Positions 24,891 to 33,686 of a stretch of DNA of 64,000 nucleotides are shown here, piece after piece. The number at the start of each line of letters is the position of its first letter. The first letter of the stretch is position 1. This DNA comes from Asaia bogorensis (lineage in GTDB: Bacteria; Pseudomonadota; Alphaproteobacteria; Acetobacterales; Acetobacteraceae): NCBI GenBank assembly GCA_943333505.2, contig CALQTN020000009.1:1-64000 (forward strand). The letters are read 5' to 3'. The notes under the pieces were generated by a model, which saw only the letters and a list, made by a program, of their open reading frames with translations, had not been told where the DNA came from and did not search any database. The translations under genes and the position numbers were made by a program.

Positions 24891-25691
24891 CTATTCGCCG
24901 ATGGACAGCAACGCCCCGCGGGTTCGGGCAACCCGAAATTGCTGGGCGAACAGCAACGACGCCGCCACCAGCCAGGCAAAATTCAACCCGGTTGCCCAGG
25001 CCATCTGCGTCCATGGCATCACCCCGGTGGCCAAGGCCGCCCGCATGCCCTCGAACACATGGGCCGCCGGCAGCGCCAGCGCGACCTCGCGAAAGCCCCA
25101 TGGCAGCACATCGACCGGGTAGAACACTGCGGCAAAGGGCGTCAGGCCGAACAGCACCGACCAAGCCAAGGCTTCAGCCCCGGCACCATGGCGCAAAATC
25201 AGGCTGACCACCCCCAGCGAGACCCACCAGCCCATCACCATCAGGTTGAGGGTGAACAGCACCAGCATCGGCCCTAGTGCAAAAATATTGAACGCATACA
25301 ATGCCCAGGCCAGCAGCGCGGCCGGCAACACGCCTGCCGCCATGCGCAGCGCCGACATCCCGATCAGGGCTGCCACCAATTCCCAAGGCCGCAAGGGGCT
25401 GACAAAGACATGGCCGAGATTGCGCGACCAGATTTCCTCCAGAAACGAAATCGCCACCCCCATCTGGCTGCGCAGTGCCACTTCCCACAGCAGTACCCCA
25501 CCCAGCAGCACCCCGATCGCCACCTGCCCGCCAACCGCCATCCGTGAGGCAATATAGGTCGAGGTGAACCCCCAGATGCACATCTGCAAAGTCGGCCAAT
25601 AGGCGAGTTCCAGCAGGCGCGGCCAGGACCGGCGATAGAGCGCGAGGTGGCGATACATCATCCCCCAGATGCGGCGGCCGGAGGCGATCAT
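24891..25691 (-). CDS. ABC-2 type exporter permease
   Basis: A 266-residue membrane protein with six hydrophobic segments, typical of ABC-2 permeases of the NodJ or drug/polysaccharide export type. It starts at ATG 25691, overlapping the ATPase stop by 4 bp (ATGA). Motifs such as WEVALRSQMGVAISFLEEIWSRN mark the intracellular loop. The exported substrate is unknown, and no substrate-specific gene is adjacent. Confidence 0.85.
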   Translation of the reverse strand: MIASGRRIWGMMYRHLALYRRSWPRLLELAYWPTLQMCIWGFTSTYIASRMAVGGQVAIGVLLGGVLLWEVALRSQMGVAISFLEEIWSRNLGHVFVSPLRPWELVAALIGMSALRMAAGVLPAALLAWALYAFNIFALGPMLVLFTLNLMVMGWWVSLGVVSLILRHGAGAEALAWSVLFGLTPFAAVFYPVDVLPWGFREVALALPAAHVFEGMRAALATGVMPWTQMAWATGLNFAWLVAASLLFAQQFRVARTRGALLSIGE

Positions 25692-26425
25692 ACCGGCATC
25701 GCCTGGCGATCGCGGGCAATATCGAGGAACACTTCCTCCAGATCGTCCCGCCCGTAGCGCGCCAGCAAGTCCGCCGGGCTGCCGCGATCGACGATCCGGC
25801 CCCGTTTCATCACCAGCACCATGTCGCAAAGCCGTTCGACCTCGGCCATGTTGTGGCTCGCCAGCAGGATCGTGGCGCCCGATTTCGCCCGATAGCGTTC
25901 GAGCCAGCCGCGCACCTGATCGCCGGTATCGGGATCGAGGCTCGAGGTCGGTTCATCCAGCAGCAGCAGGTCGGGGCGGTTGAGCAGCGATTTCGCCAGC
26001 GCCACCCGGGTTTTCTGCCCCGCGGACAAATCGCCGGCCGGGCGTTGCAGCAGATCCCCGAGATCAAGCTCGGCCGCCAGTTCGCCAATCCGGGCGCTGA
26101 TATTGGGGACGTTGTAGAGATGGCCGTAGACGCGGAAATTCTCCTCCACGCTCAGCCGATGCGGCAGCGCGATGTAGGGCGAGGAGAAATTCATCCGCGC
26201 CAAAGCCGCGAACCGGTCACGTGCCATATCGTGCCCGAGCACGGTCATCTGGCCGGCAGTCGGGATCAGCAGGCCGAGCAGCATGGCGATGGTGGTGGTC
26301 TTGCCAGCGCCGTTGCCGCCGAGCAGGCCGATCGTGGCGCCGGTCGGCACGGTGAAATCCAGCCCGTCCACGGCCAGAACATCGCCATATTTTTTGGTCA
26401 GGCCGGTAACTTCGATGGCATTCAT
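25688..26425 (-). CDS. ABC-2 type exporter ATP-binding protein
   Basis: A 245-residue ATPase with Walker A GGNGAGKTT, signature LSAGQKTR (the canonical GGQ is AGQ here) and Walker B LLLLDEPTSSLDP. It pairs with the overlapping downstream permease. Upstream of its start lies a pair of 22-bp repeats (26453-26474 and 26482-26503) that could serve as an operator for this gene, for the divergent phosphoesterase, or for both. Confidence 0.88.
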   Translation of the reverse strand: MNAIEVTGLTKKYGDVLAVDGLDFTVPTGATIGLLGGNGAGKTTTIAMLLGLLIPTAGQMTVLGHDMARDRFAALARMNFSSPYIALPHRLSVEENFRVYGHLYNVPNISARIGELAAELDLGDLLQRPAGDLSAGQKTRVALAKSLLNRPDLLLLDEPTSSLDPDTGDQVRGWLERYRAKSGATILLASHNMAEVERLCDMVLVMKRGRIVDRGSPADLLARYGRDDLEEVFLDIARDRQAMPV

Positions 26426-26440
26426 CGACGCGATTTAGGG

Positions 26441-26503
26441 TGTGGTGACCCGACTGCCAAGGGCAGTCACACCCTGTGACTACTGCCAAGGGCAGTCACA
26501 CCC
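26441..26503. repeat. Twin 22-bp repeats with internal dyad in a divergent intergenic region
   Basis: ACTGCCAAGGGCAGTCACAC plus CC occurs exactly at 26453-26474 and 26482-26503 (29-bp period). Each copy contains the dyad CTGCC-AA-GGGCAG. A GGGTGTG word just before the first copy is the reverse complement of CACACCC, so a larger fold is possible. It sits between divergent genes, a typical operator position. Confidence 0.6.
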
Positions 26504-26618
26504 CACGCGCCCGGCCCCAATCCAGCGCCGCAATGTTGTTTGCCCCGGATCCGATGTCACATATGATGTCAGATATAAAAGCCGCGACCATCGCGCAGAA
26601 CCGGATACCTATCACCGT

Positions 26619-27326
26619 ATGACGACCGAACAGTTAGCGCCGGGACGCTTGCCGGCCGGGCACCGCGTCTATGCCATTGGCGATGTGCATGGTTGCAGCG
26701 ACATGCTTGATGAGCTCCATGGCCTGATCGCCGCCGACCTGCGGCGCCGGCCCTGCGACGATGCGCTGCTGATCCATCTCGGCGACTATATCGACCGTGG
26801 ACCGGATAGCGCCGGGGTTATCGAACGGGTGATGCGCCGCCCGCTTGGCATTCCCACCATCAATCTGATGGGCAATCACGAGGAATTGTTCCTGTCCGCC
26901 TTCGATGGCGATCGCAATGCGGTCGAGGTCTGGACGCAGAATGGCGGGGTCCACGCGCTTGACAGCTGGGGCGTGCCGCCGCGGACCCGTCCGCGCGACT
27001 GGCCGAATTTCATCCCGTCCCAGCAGGTGCGCCAACTCCGCGAACTCGCCCTCCACCATACAGTCGGGTCTTATCTGTTCGTCCATGCCGGCATCCGGCC
27101 CGGGGTGCCGCTCGCCGAGCAGACGGCGCATGATCTGCGGTGGATCCGCAAACCCTTCCTCGAACATGATGGGCCACTCGACTATGTGGTGGTCCATGGC
27201 CACACGGTTGAGCGTGCCCCGGTCGTGCGTCCCAACCGGATCGGGATCGACACAGGCGCGGTTCTCGGCGGGCAATTGACCTGTGTCATGTTGCAGGATG
27301 ACCGGATGGGCTTTTTTCAGGTCTGA
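26619..27326 (+). CDS. Calcineurin-type metallophosphoesterase (Ser/Thr phosphatase-like)
   Basis: A 235-residue phosphoesterase of the PPP type. All metal-binding motifs are present: GDVHGC (about 21-26), GDYIDRGPDS, GNHEEL, and a late HGHT. Bacterial relatives include PrpA/PrpB phosphatases and Ap4A hydrolases, so the substrate is undecided. The start is ATG 26619. It is divergent from the ABC exporter, with the twin repeats between them, and is followed after 43 bp by a heptose-kinase-like gene. Confidence 0.86.
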   Translation: MTTEQLAPGRLPAGHRVYAIGDVHGCSDMLDELHGLIAADLRRRPCDDALLIHLGDYIDRGPDSAGVIERVMRRPLGIPTINLMGNHEELFLSAFDGDRNAVEVWTQNGGVHALDSWGVPPRTRPRDWPNFIPSQQVRQLRELALHHTVGSYLFVHAGIRPGVPLAEQTAHDLRWIRKPFLEHDGPLDYVVVHGHTVERAPVVRPNRIGIDTGAVLGGQLTCVMLQDDRMGFFQV

Positions 27327-27369
27327 CCCCATGCTTGTCATCGAACCGTCGTACGTTTAGGCCAACGCT

Positions 27370-28383
27370 ATGCCCACCCTTAATCCCGTGCCTTCGGCCG
27401 AACTCACCGCCGCCATCAAAAAACTCGGCCACGCCCGGGTTCTCGTCGTCGGCGACGCCATGCTCGACCGCTATATCTTTGGCCGCATCACCCGGATCAG
27501 TCCGGAAGCGCCGGTGCCGGTGATGGTGGTCGAAAAAGAACTCGCCGAGCCAGGCGGCGCCGGCAACGTTGTCCATAACCTGATCGGCCTTGGCGCTGCC
27601 TGCGCCTTCGTTTCGGTGATCGGCGACGATCGTGCCGGCACTGAGCTTACCGGCCTGATCGGCGGGCAAGCGGGTGTCGAGCCCTGGCTCCTGGTGCAAG
27701 GCGGCCGGCAAACCACGGTCAAAACCCGGTTCGTCGCCGAAAGCGCCCGGCGTGGCGGACAGCATTTGCTGCGCGCTGACCGCGAGGACACACGGCCCGT
27801 CCACCCCAAACTCGCCGAGCGGCTGCTGCGTGTTGCCAACGGCGCCATTGCCGCGACCTCGGTGGTGGTGCTGTCCGATTACCGCAAGGGCGTGCTCGCT
27901 GGTGACACCCCCGCCCAGTTGATCGCCACCGCCCAGGCCGCTGGCCGCAAGGTGGTGATCGATTTGCGATCGGAGGACTGGGCCCGCTTTGCCGGGGCTG
28001 ACGTGCTGGTGCCCCATGCCCATAACCTGCTCGGCGAGGACGTGGTCGGCACCGATAGTGAGATCGCCGAGGCCGGCGAGGCCTTGCGCCGCGCCCATGG
28101 TTTCGGCGCCCTGCTGATCAAGCGTGGCGCCGACGGCCTGTCCTTCGTCGATGCCGATGGCTGCATGCATATGCGCCTCACGACAGACGAAACCCGAGAC
28201 CTCGCCGGCGCCGGCGATGCAGCCGTTGCGGCGTTGGCGGCCTGCCTCGCCGTTGGTGTCGCCCCGCGCGTCGCCGCCGCCGTCGCCCGCGCAGCCTGCG
28301 GCCTGGTCGGGTCCAGCATCGGCAGCGGCATTGTCCGTGCCGAGGAATTGCTGGCGATGGTGTCGACTGAGCTTGGAGTGTGA
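27370..28383 (+). CDS. rfaE1: PfkB-family kinase, RfaE1/HldE heptose-7-phosphate kinase-like
   Basis: A 337-residue PfkB-type sugar kinase closest in layout to the kinase half of HldE: VVGDAMLDRY near the start, SPEAPVPV, GGAGNV, and the anion-hole AGAGDAAVA near residue 280. The nucleotidyltransferase half of HldE is absent. Two motifs deviate: the usual IDPK reads IDLRSEDW, and the TPN(xxE) motif reads VPHAHNLL. It may still phosphorylate D-glycero-D-manno-heptose 7-phosphate for LPS, or a different sugar. No other heptose gene is nearby. Confidence 0.8.
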   Translation: MPTLNPVPSAELTAAIKKLGHARVLVVGDAMLDRYIFGRITRISPEAPVPVMVVEKELAEPGGAGNVVHNLIGLGAACAFVSVIGDDRAGTELTGLIGGQAGVEPWLLVQGGRQTTVKTRFVAESARRGGQHLLRADREDTRPVHPKLAERLLRVANGAIAATSVVVLSDYRKGVLAGDTPAQLIATAQAAGRKVVIDLRSEDWARFAGADVLVPHAHNLLGEDVVGTDSEIAEAGEALRRAHGFGALLIKRGADGLSFVDADGCMHMRLTTDETRDLAGAGDAAVAALAACLAVGVAPRVAAAVARAACGLVGSSIGSGIVRAEELLAMVSTELGV

Positions 28384-28435
28384 GGAATGGGTTTTTGGTC
28401 TGTCTGATCCACTGAGTGCAAGTGGTGGCCGGCGG

Positions 28436-29866
28436 TTAACCGGCCTGCGGGGTTTCCACCGCCACGTAGCCTGCCCGCCCATCGCGCATCACCCGCAGCG
28501 CCACGTTATCGCCGGACTTCACTGCCTGCCGGATGCGGCTGGCCGCTTCCGCCGGGGTGGTGACCGCACGGCTGCCGACGCCGAGGATAATGTCCCCCTC
28601 CTTCAAGCCGGCCTGCTCCGCCGGCGATCCAGCTTCAACCCCGGCGATGATCGCCCCCTTGGCGCTGGCCGGCAGATCAAGCTGGGCACGCAGTTGCGGC
28701 GTGATCGGCGCCAGGTTCACCCCAATCCCGTCCTGCTTGTCAGCAGCCCCGGCATTGGCGACCCGATCATTCGGCATTGCGCCCAGTGCCACGGTGATGG
28801 TTTTGGTTTCCCCGTCGCGCAGCACATCAAACCGCGCCTCGCTCCCGGGCTTGAGTGCGGCGACCGCGCGGGCCAGGGCACGCGGATCAGCAAGCTTCTG
28901 GCCATCAACCGAGCGCAACACGTCCCCCGCCTGTAAGCCAGCCTTGGCGGCGGGGGAATCCGGGGCGACAGCGGCGACCAGCGCGCCCGCCGTCTCCGAA
29001 TTGCCGAGACGGAGCGCGGCTGCCAGCGCACGATCGATCTGCTGGGTTTCGACGCCGAGATAGCCGCGCGTCACATGGCCTGTGGTTTGCAGTTCCGCTA
29101 CAACTTTCTTGACCATATCGGACGGGATCGCGAAACCGATGCCGACGCTGCCGCCGCTTGGCGACAGGATGGCAGTGTTCACCCCGATGACCTGACCAGC
29201 CTGATTGAACAGCGGCCCGCCGGAATTTCCGTGATTGATCGGCGCATCGACCTGGATGAAATCGTCATACGGACCCGCACCGATATTGCGCCCGCGTGCC
29301 GAAACAATGCCCGCGGTCACCGTGCCGCCCAGCCCGAACGGATTACCCAAGGCGAGCACCCATTCGCCGGGCCGTGCCGCGACAGTTTCGGCGAGCGCCA
29401 GATAGGGCAGGTCTGCTTTCGATTCGATTTTCAGCACCGCGATATCGCTGCGCGGGTCACGACCGATCACTTTGGCGGTCAGTTCACGTCCGTCATCAAG
29501 GGTCACGCTCACCGACTGCGCATCGGCAACGACATGGTTATTGGTCACCACAATGCCGTCGGCGCTGACGATGAAGCCGGAGCCTCGGGCTTCGGACGTC
29601 CGTCCCGGCCGGCGGCCCGGCTGCATCGGGGTGCCGTCATCGCTGGCGGGCTTGGCGGTCATTTTGGTGGTCACCGAAACGACGGCCGGTTTCACCCGGG
29701 CCACGAGATCGGCAAAATCCGGGACATGCGACACAGCGGCGGCGTTCGATGACGGCGCATTGACCGGCGCTGCCGTGCTGATGCCAACCAGAGCGGTCGA
29801 GCCAAGCAGCACCGCCAGCAAGCCGGTGCGGACGATACGTGACAGGGAATGGGTGTGTGCGGTCAT
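28436..29866 (-). CDS. degP: HtrA/DegP-family periplasmic serine protease
   Basis: A 476-residue protease/chaperone with a signal peptide (cleavage near ISTAAP). The trypsin-like domain has His in TNNHVV, Asp in RSDIAVL and Ser in NSGGPL. Two PDZ domains follow (GYLGVETQQ onward and a second in the last 95 residues). It degrades misfolded envelope proteins. The start is ATG 29866. It is a single leftward gene convergent with rfaE1. Confidence 0.94.
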   Translation of the reverse strand: MTAHTHSLSRIVRTGLLAVLLGSTALVGISTAAPVNAPSSNAAAVSHVPDFADLVARVKPAVVSVTTKMTAKPASDDGTPMQPGRRPGRTSEARGSGFIVSADGIVVTNNHVVADAQSVSVTLDDGRELTAKVIGRDPRSDIAVLKIESKADLPYLALAETVAARPGEWVLALGNPFGLGGTVTAGIVSARGRNIGAGPYDDFIQVDAPINHGNSGGPLFNQAGQVIGVNTAILSPSGGSVGIGFAIPSDMVKKVVAELQTTGHVTRGYLGVETQQIDRALAAALRLGNSETAGALVAAVAPDSPAAKAGLQAGDVLRSVDGQKLADPRALARAVAALKPGSEARFDVLRDGETKTITVALGAMPNDRVANAGAADKQDGIGVNLAPITPQLRAQLDLPASAKGAIIAGVEAGSPAEQAGLKEGDIILGVGSRAVTTPAEAASRIRQAVKSGDNVALRVMRDGRAGYVAVETPQAG

Positions 29867-30121
29867 GCTGCGCTGCTTTCTAGAGTGCTGGTTTCTGGTC
29901 GCCGGCCGCGGCCGTGCTCCATGTTCGCAACATGCAACCTTCCGTACCTCAGCCCGATGTCGCCTGGGTGAAACCTGCGTTAGGCGGTAGGGTCGGCAGC
30001 AGCCCCGCGCTGGGTCGTGCGCATCCGGATGGCAATTCTCGTGCTGCTGGTCGCCGCGCATACGGCGCCCCCTGCGGCGGCGGCTTGCCCTGCGGAACCA
30101 GTGGGCCTAGATTTGGGCCGG

Positions 30122-30193
30122 GCCGGTGTAGCACAGCGGTAGTGCAGCGCATTTGTAATGCGAAGGTCGGGAGTTCAATCCTCTCCACCGGCA
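30122..30193 (+). tRNA. tRNA-Thr (anticodon TGT)
   Basis: A 72-base cloverleaf. The acceptor stem GCCGGTG (30122-30128) pairs with CACCGGC (30186-30192), with discriminator A30193; no CCA is encoded. The anticodon loop is TT-TGT-AA with anticodon 30154-30156, reading ACA codons. The T-arm carries GTTCAAT. The anticodon stem has four good pairs plus a G-A at its top. The 255 bp upstream, back to the protease gene, contain no other supported feature. Confidence 0.93.
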
Positions 30194-30223
30194 TACCCAG
30201 CAAGTGGAAAATGACTGGATAAA

Positions 30224-30310
30224 GTAACCCATTGATAAAATGGTGTTACTTGGGGTGTTGTACGCCGCAGATCGTGGGGTCAAATCCTCTCTCCTGCGCG
30301 ATGCGCCTCG
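30224..30310. other. Hairpin and tRNA 3'-end-like fragment downstream of tRNA-Thr
   Basis: A near-perfect dyad (GTAACCCATT 30224-30233 against AATGGTGTTAC 30239-30249) is followed about 25 bases later by GGGGTCAAATCCTCTCTCC, which resembles a tRNA T-arm and shares TCAA-TCCTCTC with the tRNA-Thr end. It may be a scar of integration at the tRNA. No integrase is present. Confidence 0.3.
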
Positions 30311-30342
30311 CGCCGTCGCGTGTCTTGCGTTAAGGTCGGAGC

Positions 30343-32625
30343 ATGACCGCGAACTGGTTCCGCCGCGCCACCCTCCTGCTTCCCTTGTCCGGCCTGCTGG
30401 CTGGCGCAGTTGCCTGGTTGCTGGGGGCGCCCGATATCGCGACCGCGATTTGGGCGGCCAGCGCGGTCCCCCAGGCGGTTCTCGTCGCGGTCGATTTTGT
30501 GCAAACGCTGCGTCGTGACCAGCTCGGCGTTGACCTTATTGCGCTGCTGGCAATCGCGGCGGCGGTTGCGCTGGGCGAGGGCCTCACTGCCGCGATCATC
30601 GCGATCATGGTCGCCGGTGGTGGCGCATTGGAGGAATTCGCCGCAGCCCGCGCCCGCCAGGAATTATCGGCGCTGCTGAACCGAACCCCACGTGCGGCGC
30701 ATCGTGTTGTTGGCGCTGATCTGATCGATATCGCGGTTGGTGATGTGGTGCCCGGCGACCGGTTGCTGATCAAACCCGGCGAGGGCATTCCGGTTGATGG
30801 CGTGGTCGCGACCGCATCGGCAACGCTTGATGAAGCGGCCCTGACCGGGGAACCGATGCCGGTTCACCGCGCCTTAGGGGAAAAGGTGCGCAGCGGGGTG
30901 GTCAATGCCGGCGGACCGTTCGAACTCACCGCCACCGCCACCGCCGATGCCAGCACGTTCGCCGCCGTGGTGCGCCTTGTGCAGTCGGCCGAGGCGGAGC
31001 GCCCGCCAATGGCGCGCCTTGCCGATACCTGGGCGCTGGGGTTCCTCGGCGTCACGGTGGTGGTGTCAGGGGTCGCGTGGTGGCTGGGCGGGACGCCGTT
31101 GCGGGCGCTTGCTGTGCTGGTGGTGGCAACGCCGTGTCCGCTGATTCTGGCGGCACCGGTCGCGTTGATTTGCGGGGTATCACGGGCGGCATCGCGCGGT
31201 ATTATCGTCAAAGGCGGCGGGGTGCTGGAGAAGCTGGCACGCGCGCGGACGATGCTGTTCGACAAGACCGGCACCTTGACCAGCGGCACGCCCCGGGTGA
31301 CAGCGGTCGAGCCGGTTGGCGCATATTCCGCCGATACCGTGCTGCAATTGGCGGCGTCGGTTGACCAGCATTCGCAGCATGTCATGGCGGCCGCGATTGT
31401 CGCCGCGGCACGGGCGCGGGGACTTGAATTATTCGTACCTCAGGCCGTCGTGGAAATCGACGGTGGCGGGCTCGCCGGGGTCGTGAACGGCCACGCGGTG
31501 ATCGTGGGCACAGCCGGGCTGTTGCAGTCCCAAGGCGTGCCGCCCCCCAGCAGTGGTGCCACTTTTCGCCTCGCGGCTGCGGCGGCATCGGTTTCCTGGG
31601 TCGCCATCGACGGGGTGATCGCCGGCGCGTTGCTGCTGGCCGATAGTCTGCGCCCCGAGGCGCCCCGGATGCTGCGCGATCTTCGACAGGATGTGATCGA
31701 CAGGATGGTGTTGGTCACCGGCGACCGATCGATCAGCGCCGAGGCGGTCGGCAGCGCGCTTGGGCTCGACGCGGTGTTCGCCGAGTTGGACCCTGCCGGC
31801 AAAATCGCGGTGGTCAGGGCCGAGCGCAACGCGGCGCCGACTGTGATGATCGGCGACGGCATCAATGACGCACCGTCGCTGGCCGCGGCCGATGTCGGGA
31901 TCGCGATGGGCGCGCGCGGCGCGATGGCCGCCGCCGAAGCGGCCGACATGGTGTTGCTGGTTGATCGGCTCGACCGCGTCGTCGAAGCCCGCTTGATCGC
32001 CAAGCGCACCCGCTACATCGCGCTGCAATCCGTTTTGATGGGAATGGGGCTGTCGGTGGTGGCAATGGGGTTCGCCGCCGCCGGCTATTTGCCCCCGGTC
32101 GCCGGTGCGATCCTACAGGAAGTGATCGATGTCGCGGTGATCCTCAATGCACTGCGCGCCCTCAGCGGTACCGCCAGGCCGGCGCAACTGACCGACCGCG
32201 CAGCCCTTGGCCGGGTGCTCGAAGAACATCTGCGGATGCGCGAATTGCTGTCGCGGATGCGGGTCGCCGCCGACCGAATCGGCGCGGAGGAGGTCGCCTG
32301 GGAAACGCTCACGGCAATCAATATCGAGCTGTCCGATCTGATGCTCAGCCATCAGGCGGATGAGGAACGCCATGTGTTCCCCGAACTCGCGAGCCGCCTG
32401 GGTGGCCGCGATCCGTTGGGGACGTTGCATCATATCCACACCGAAACCAGCAATCTGATCCGCCGTTTCACCGCCCTGACCGACGGGTTGCACGACGAAG
32501 CGCCGTCCCCGGCCGAAAAGCAGGAGGCCCAGCGCCTGCTCTATGTGCTCGATGCCATCATCGCGCTGCATCTGGCCGCCGAGGAGGCGGTGCTGTCAGA
32601 GGTTGAGGACCTGCCGGCGGCGTAG
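30343..32625 (+). CDS. P1B-type (P1B-5-like) metal ATPase with C-terminal hemerythrin-like domain
   Basis: A 760-residue membrane transporter. The P-type core is visible: TGEP, transmembrane TPCPLILAAP (near residue 263), phosphorylation site DKTGTLT (about 307), and GDGINDAPSL. A QEVID motif in a late membrane helix (about 591) matches the QExxD motif described for P1B-5 ATPases, a group linked to nickel, iron or cobalt. Residues about 620-760 form a hemerythrin-like bundle with several His and Glu candidates for a di-iron site (HQADEERH, LHHIH, LHLAAEEA). There is no N-terminal heavy-metal-binding domain, and the usual HP motif reads HV. The domain may sense iron or oxygen. Confidence 0.85.
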   Translation: MTANWFRRATLLLPLSGLLAGAVAWLLGAPDIATAIWAASAVPQAVLVAVDFVQTLRRDQLGVDLIALLAIAAAVALGEGLTAAIIAIMVAGGGALEEFAAARARQELSALLNRTPRAAHRVVGADLIDIAVGDVVPGDRLLIKPGEGIPVDGVVATASATLDEAALTGEPMPVHRALGEKVRSGVVNAGGPFELTATATADASTFAAVVRLVQSAEAERPPMARLADTWALGFLGVTVVVSGVAWWLGGTPLRALAVLVVATPCPLILAAPVALICGVSRAASRGIIVKGGGVLEKLARARTMLFDKTGTLTSGTPRVTAVEPVGAYSADTVLQLAASVDQHSQHVMAAAIVAAARARGLELFVPQAVVEIDGGGLAGVVNGHAVIVGTAGLLQSQGVPPPSSGATFRLAAAAASVSWVAIDGVIAGALLLADSLRPEAPRMLRDLRQDVIDRMVLVTGDRSISAEAVGSALGLDAVFAELDPAGKIAVVRAERNAAPTVMIGDGINDAPSLAAADVGIAMGARGAMAAAEAADMVLLVDRLDRVVEARLIAKRTRYIALQSVLMGMGLSVVAMGFAAAGYLPPVAGAILQEVIDVAVILNALRALSGTARPAQLTDRAALGRVLEEHLRMRELLSRMRVAADRIGAEEVAWETLTAINIELSDLMLSHQADEERHVFPELASRLGGRDPLGTLHHIHTETSNLIRRFTALTDGLHDEAPSPAEKQEAQRLLYVLDAIIALHLAAEEAVLSEVEDLPAA

Positions 32626-32630
32626 CTAGA

Positions 32631-32733
32631 TCATTATTCGTTCAATCGGCTTCGATTGGACGGATAAAAATGATCGTGAAAACAAGAATCTAGAGCGTGT
32701 CTGCTGATTCAATTTCAACGGATCACGCCCTAG
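32631..32733. repeat. Dispersed double-hairpin repeat, copy B (inverted)
   Basis: Inverted copy of the unit at 3164-3272. It fills the whole gap between the convergent P-type ATPase and formamidase genes. The TAG stop of the formamidase (32730-32732) lies inside its terminal CTAG-like end, which reads CCCTAG. Confidence 0.8.
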
Positions 32734-33686
32734 AATAGCAGCCCCTTCTTCAGCATGCCGTGAATGCCCTTTTCGCCGTTCACCGATTGGGTGACATGGA
32801 AATCCACCGCCAGCGAGCAGAACGCGTAGGCCTGCGGCTTGGACAGATTGCTGCGGGTGCAGATGAAGGCGATCATTTCGCGTAATGCGGTTTTCATCGC
32901 CTGGTCCATGTCTTCATGCATGCCCATGCTGATGAAATGGGTCGGGGTTTCGGCGCGCGGGTAACGCAGCATCGGCTCGGCGCCGTCCTGCTTGTGCAGG
33001 ATGAAAGTGAAGCGCCCGTCGAGGCACATTTCAAGCGCGGTCACGCACACTTCGCCATCGCCCTGCACCCCGTGGCCATCGCCGACCGAGAAGCAACCGC
33101 CCTCGACCCAGACCGGCAGGAACAGGGTTGATCCGGCAACAAGTTCCTTATTGTCGAGATTGCCGCCATGCAGGCGTGGTTCCTTGGACGCAATGGTGCC
33201 GAAGGCCGGTGGCGGTGCGACGCCCATCACCCCGAAGAACGGCGCCATCGGCAGTTCGGTGCCCCAGGGCAGGGTGCACACCATGCGCGCGGCATCGACC
33301 GGGATATGCATCAAATGGGCTTCGTGGAAATCCTCCGGCAGGGTGCCGACCAGGGGACGGATGACGTTATAGCCCCAATTCGTGCCAGGGGTGATCGCAT
33401 CAATGCGAATTTCCAGCATGTCGCCTGGCATTGCACCGGCGATCGCGATCGGGCCGGTCACGATGTGGCCGGGGCCCATGATAGCGGGTTGCGCCGCGAT
33501 GATCGCCCGCAACGCGTCGGGCACCAGCAGCCCGGTTTCCGGCGCGGGCAGGATTTCGGGGCGGCCGGAGACGCATTGCACATCGACCGTGTCGCCGGAT
33601 GCAATGGTCAGCACGGGCGGGAAAGTCGCGTTGAACTGGCCGATACGCACCGTTTCGGGGGCGGCTTTCAGCGTGTGATGGGCCAT
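32730..33686 (-). CDS. fmdA: Acetamidase/formamidase family hydrolase
   Basis: A 318-residue enzyme of the FmdA/AmdA family that hydrolyses formamide or short amides to ammonium and acid. The family fold is supported by GPIAIAGAMPGDMLEI, the HGGNLDNKEL block and VGDGHGVQGDGEV. The start at 33686 has a strong AAGGAG ribosome site. A repeat supplies its stop codon. Together with the amidase operon on the other side of the 34-kb intergenic region, it points to amide use as a nitrogen source. Confidence 0.9.
   Translation of the reverse strand: MAHHTLKAAPETVRIGQFNATFPPVLTIASGDTVDVQCVSGRPEILPAPETGLLVPDALRAIIAAQPAIMGPGHIVTGPIAIAGAMPGDMLEIRIDAITPGTNWGYNVIRPLVGTLPEDFHEAHLMHIPVDAARMVCTLPWGTELPMAPFFGVMGVAPPPAFGTIASKEPRLHGGNLDNKELVAGSTLFLPVWVEGGCFSVGDGHGVQGDGEVCVTALEMCLDGRFTFILHKQDGAEPMLRYPRAETPTHFISMGMHEDMDQAMKTALREMIAFICTRSNLSKPQAYAFCSLAVDFHVTQSVNGEKGIHGMLKKGLLF

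Noticed and set aside
26441-26503. Start of a CRISPR array
   Set aside because: Only two units with a 7-base spacer and no cas genes; better read as an operator or hairpin repeat.
30029-30139. Short ORF with signal-like start overlapping tRNA-Thr
   Set aside because: It runs into the tRNA and stops there; chance or an old remnant.
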